Shown piece by piece: positions 63,857-64,000 of a DNA stretch of 64,000 nucleotides. Made by a program: the position numbers and the translations under genes. Positions within the stretch are counted from its first letter, which is position 1. The number at the start of each line of letters is the position of its first letter. The notes beneath the pieces were generated by a model that was not told where the DNA came from, did not search any database, and saw only the letters and a list, made by a program, of their open reading frames with translations. This DNA is from a bacterium (Candidatus Blackallbacteria) CG13_big_fil_rev_8_21_14_2_50_49_14 (GTDB taxonomy: Bacteria > Cyanobacteriota > Sericytochromatia > UBA7694): contig PFGG01000080.1 in NCBI GenBank assembly GCA_002783405.1, positions 124,001-188,000 on the forward strand. Reading direction: 5' to 3'.

Positions 63857-64000
63857 ATGGAACTCTATACCCAGGTTTTACAGCAATTGCCCTATTTTGC
63901 CCTGGTAGCTCTGCGGGGCAGTGGCTTGTTTCTTACCGCTCCGATTTTTGGTCAGCAGCGGATTCCCAACCAAGTGCGGGTGATGTTTGCGATTATAATT
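63857..64000 (+). CDS. fliR: Flagellar export-gate protein FliR, cut by window edge
   Basis: Forty-eight codons are visible. The N-terminus ELYTQVLQQLPYFALVALRG and the following LTAPIFGQQRIPNQVRVM are the FliR opening with its first membrane helix. The ATG is one base after the fliQ stop, so fliP-fliQ-fliR form one operon that continues past the window, where flhB and a full-length flhA would be expected. Confidence 0.9.
   Translation, partial: MELYTQVLQQLPYFALVALRGSGLFLTAPIFGQQRIPNQVRVMFAIII

Noticed and set aside
1-64000. tRNA, rRNA, CRISPR arrays, insertion sequences and phage genes
   Set aside because: I saw no cloverleaf with a GGTTCRA arm, no spaced identical repeats, no transposase or integrase and no terminal inverted repeats in the gaps; a covariance-model scan would be decisive.

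Overview
The window looks like a chromosomal segment of a free-living, motile, diderm (Gram-negative-type) bacterium. The sequence shows lipoprotein signals (for example LVVGC and LLTGC lipoboxes), outer-membrane-style exported proteins, type IV pilus motor genes, the start of a flagellar export-gate operon (fliP-fliQ-fliR), an oxygen-independent haem branch (hemE-hemN) and many PAS/receiver histidine kinases. There are no photosynthesis genes, rRNA, tRNA, CRISPR arrays, transposases or prophage genes that I can recognise. Base composition is even and moderate by eye (roughly half GC). The mixture would fit a non-photosynthetic relative of the Cyanobacteria (Sericytochromatia / Blackallbacteria-like), but that is a weak inference from gene style, not a computed placement.

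Layout. 1-1387: a CBS-domain hybrid histidine kinase cut by the left edge. 1541-4116: a P-loop ATPase, an exported TPR protein and a small unknown protein. 4229-6653: hemE and hemN, overlapping. 6663-7901: a CYTH protein and a group-3 sigma factor. 7955-14922: a type IV pilus block in the order roadblock-repeat protein, small roadblock protein, pilB, pilT, pilC (all minus strand). 15079-17774: a phnCDE-type ABC importer. 17857-19493: an ATP-grasp protein overlapping an M23 peptidase; 19799-20641: a metallo-beta-lactamase-fold hydrolase.

20693-28860 is the most unusual operon-like block: an unannotated 43-codon peptide gene with a strong ribosome-binding site, two tandem cobalamin-type radical SAM proteins that both end in a degenerate methyltransferase-like domain, and two histidine kinases, the four large genes each overlapping the next by a few bases. 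29049-31139: ybaB, recR and a family-9 glycosyltransferase. 31235-34740: an EF-hand-like protein, a small unknown protein, and an HWE-type kinase with its response regulator. 34923-40656: an ATP-grasp/methyltransferase pair, an ABC-F ATPase and an EAL protein with degenerate receiver and GGDEF parts. 40957-46697: a large beta-propeller lipoprotein, a coiled-coil protein and two unknown proteins. 47163-54941: an S51-like peptidase, an apparently inactive beta-lactamase-fold membrane protein, a kinase, ComF, FecR, an outer-membrane protein and a left-handed beta-helix protein. 54944-61309: clpB, a family-2 glycosyltransferase, an ABC exporter and a DUF1992 protein.

The right end (61314-64000) holds the best candidate for something undescribed: a soluble protein made of an excisionase/MerR-like helix-turn-helix fused to the cytoplasmic domain of the flagellar export protein FlhA, with no FlhA membrane part. 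It is transcribed divergently from fliP-fliQ-fliR, and the intergenic region carries five copies of ACGACA(A/T) lying over and beside the regulator's own predicted promoter. I infer that this is a DNA-binding sensor of flagellar export state or chaperone occupancy that controls itself and perhaps the export-gate operon.
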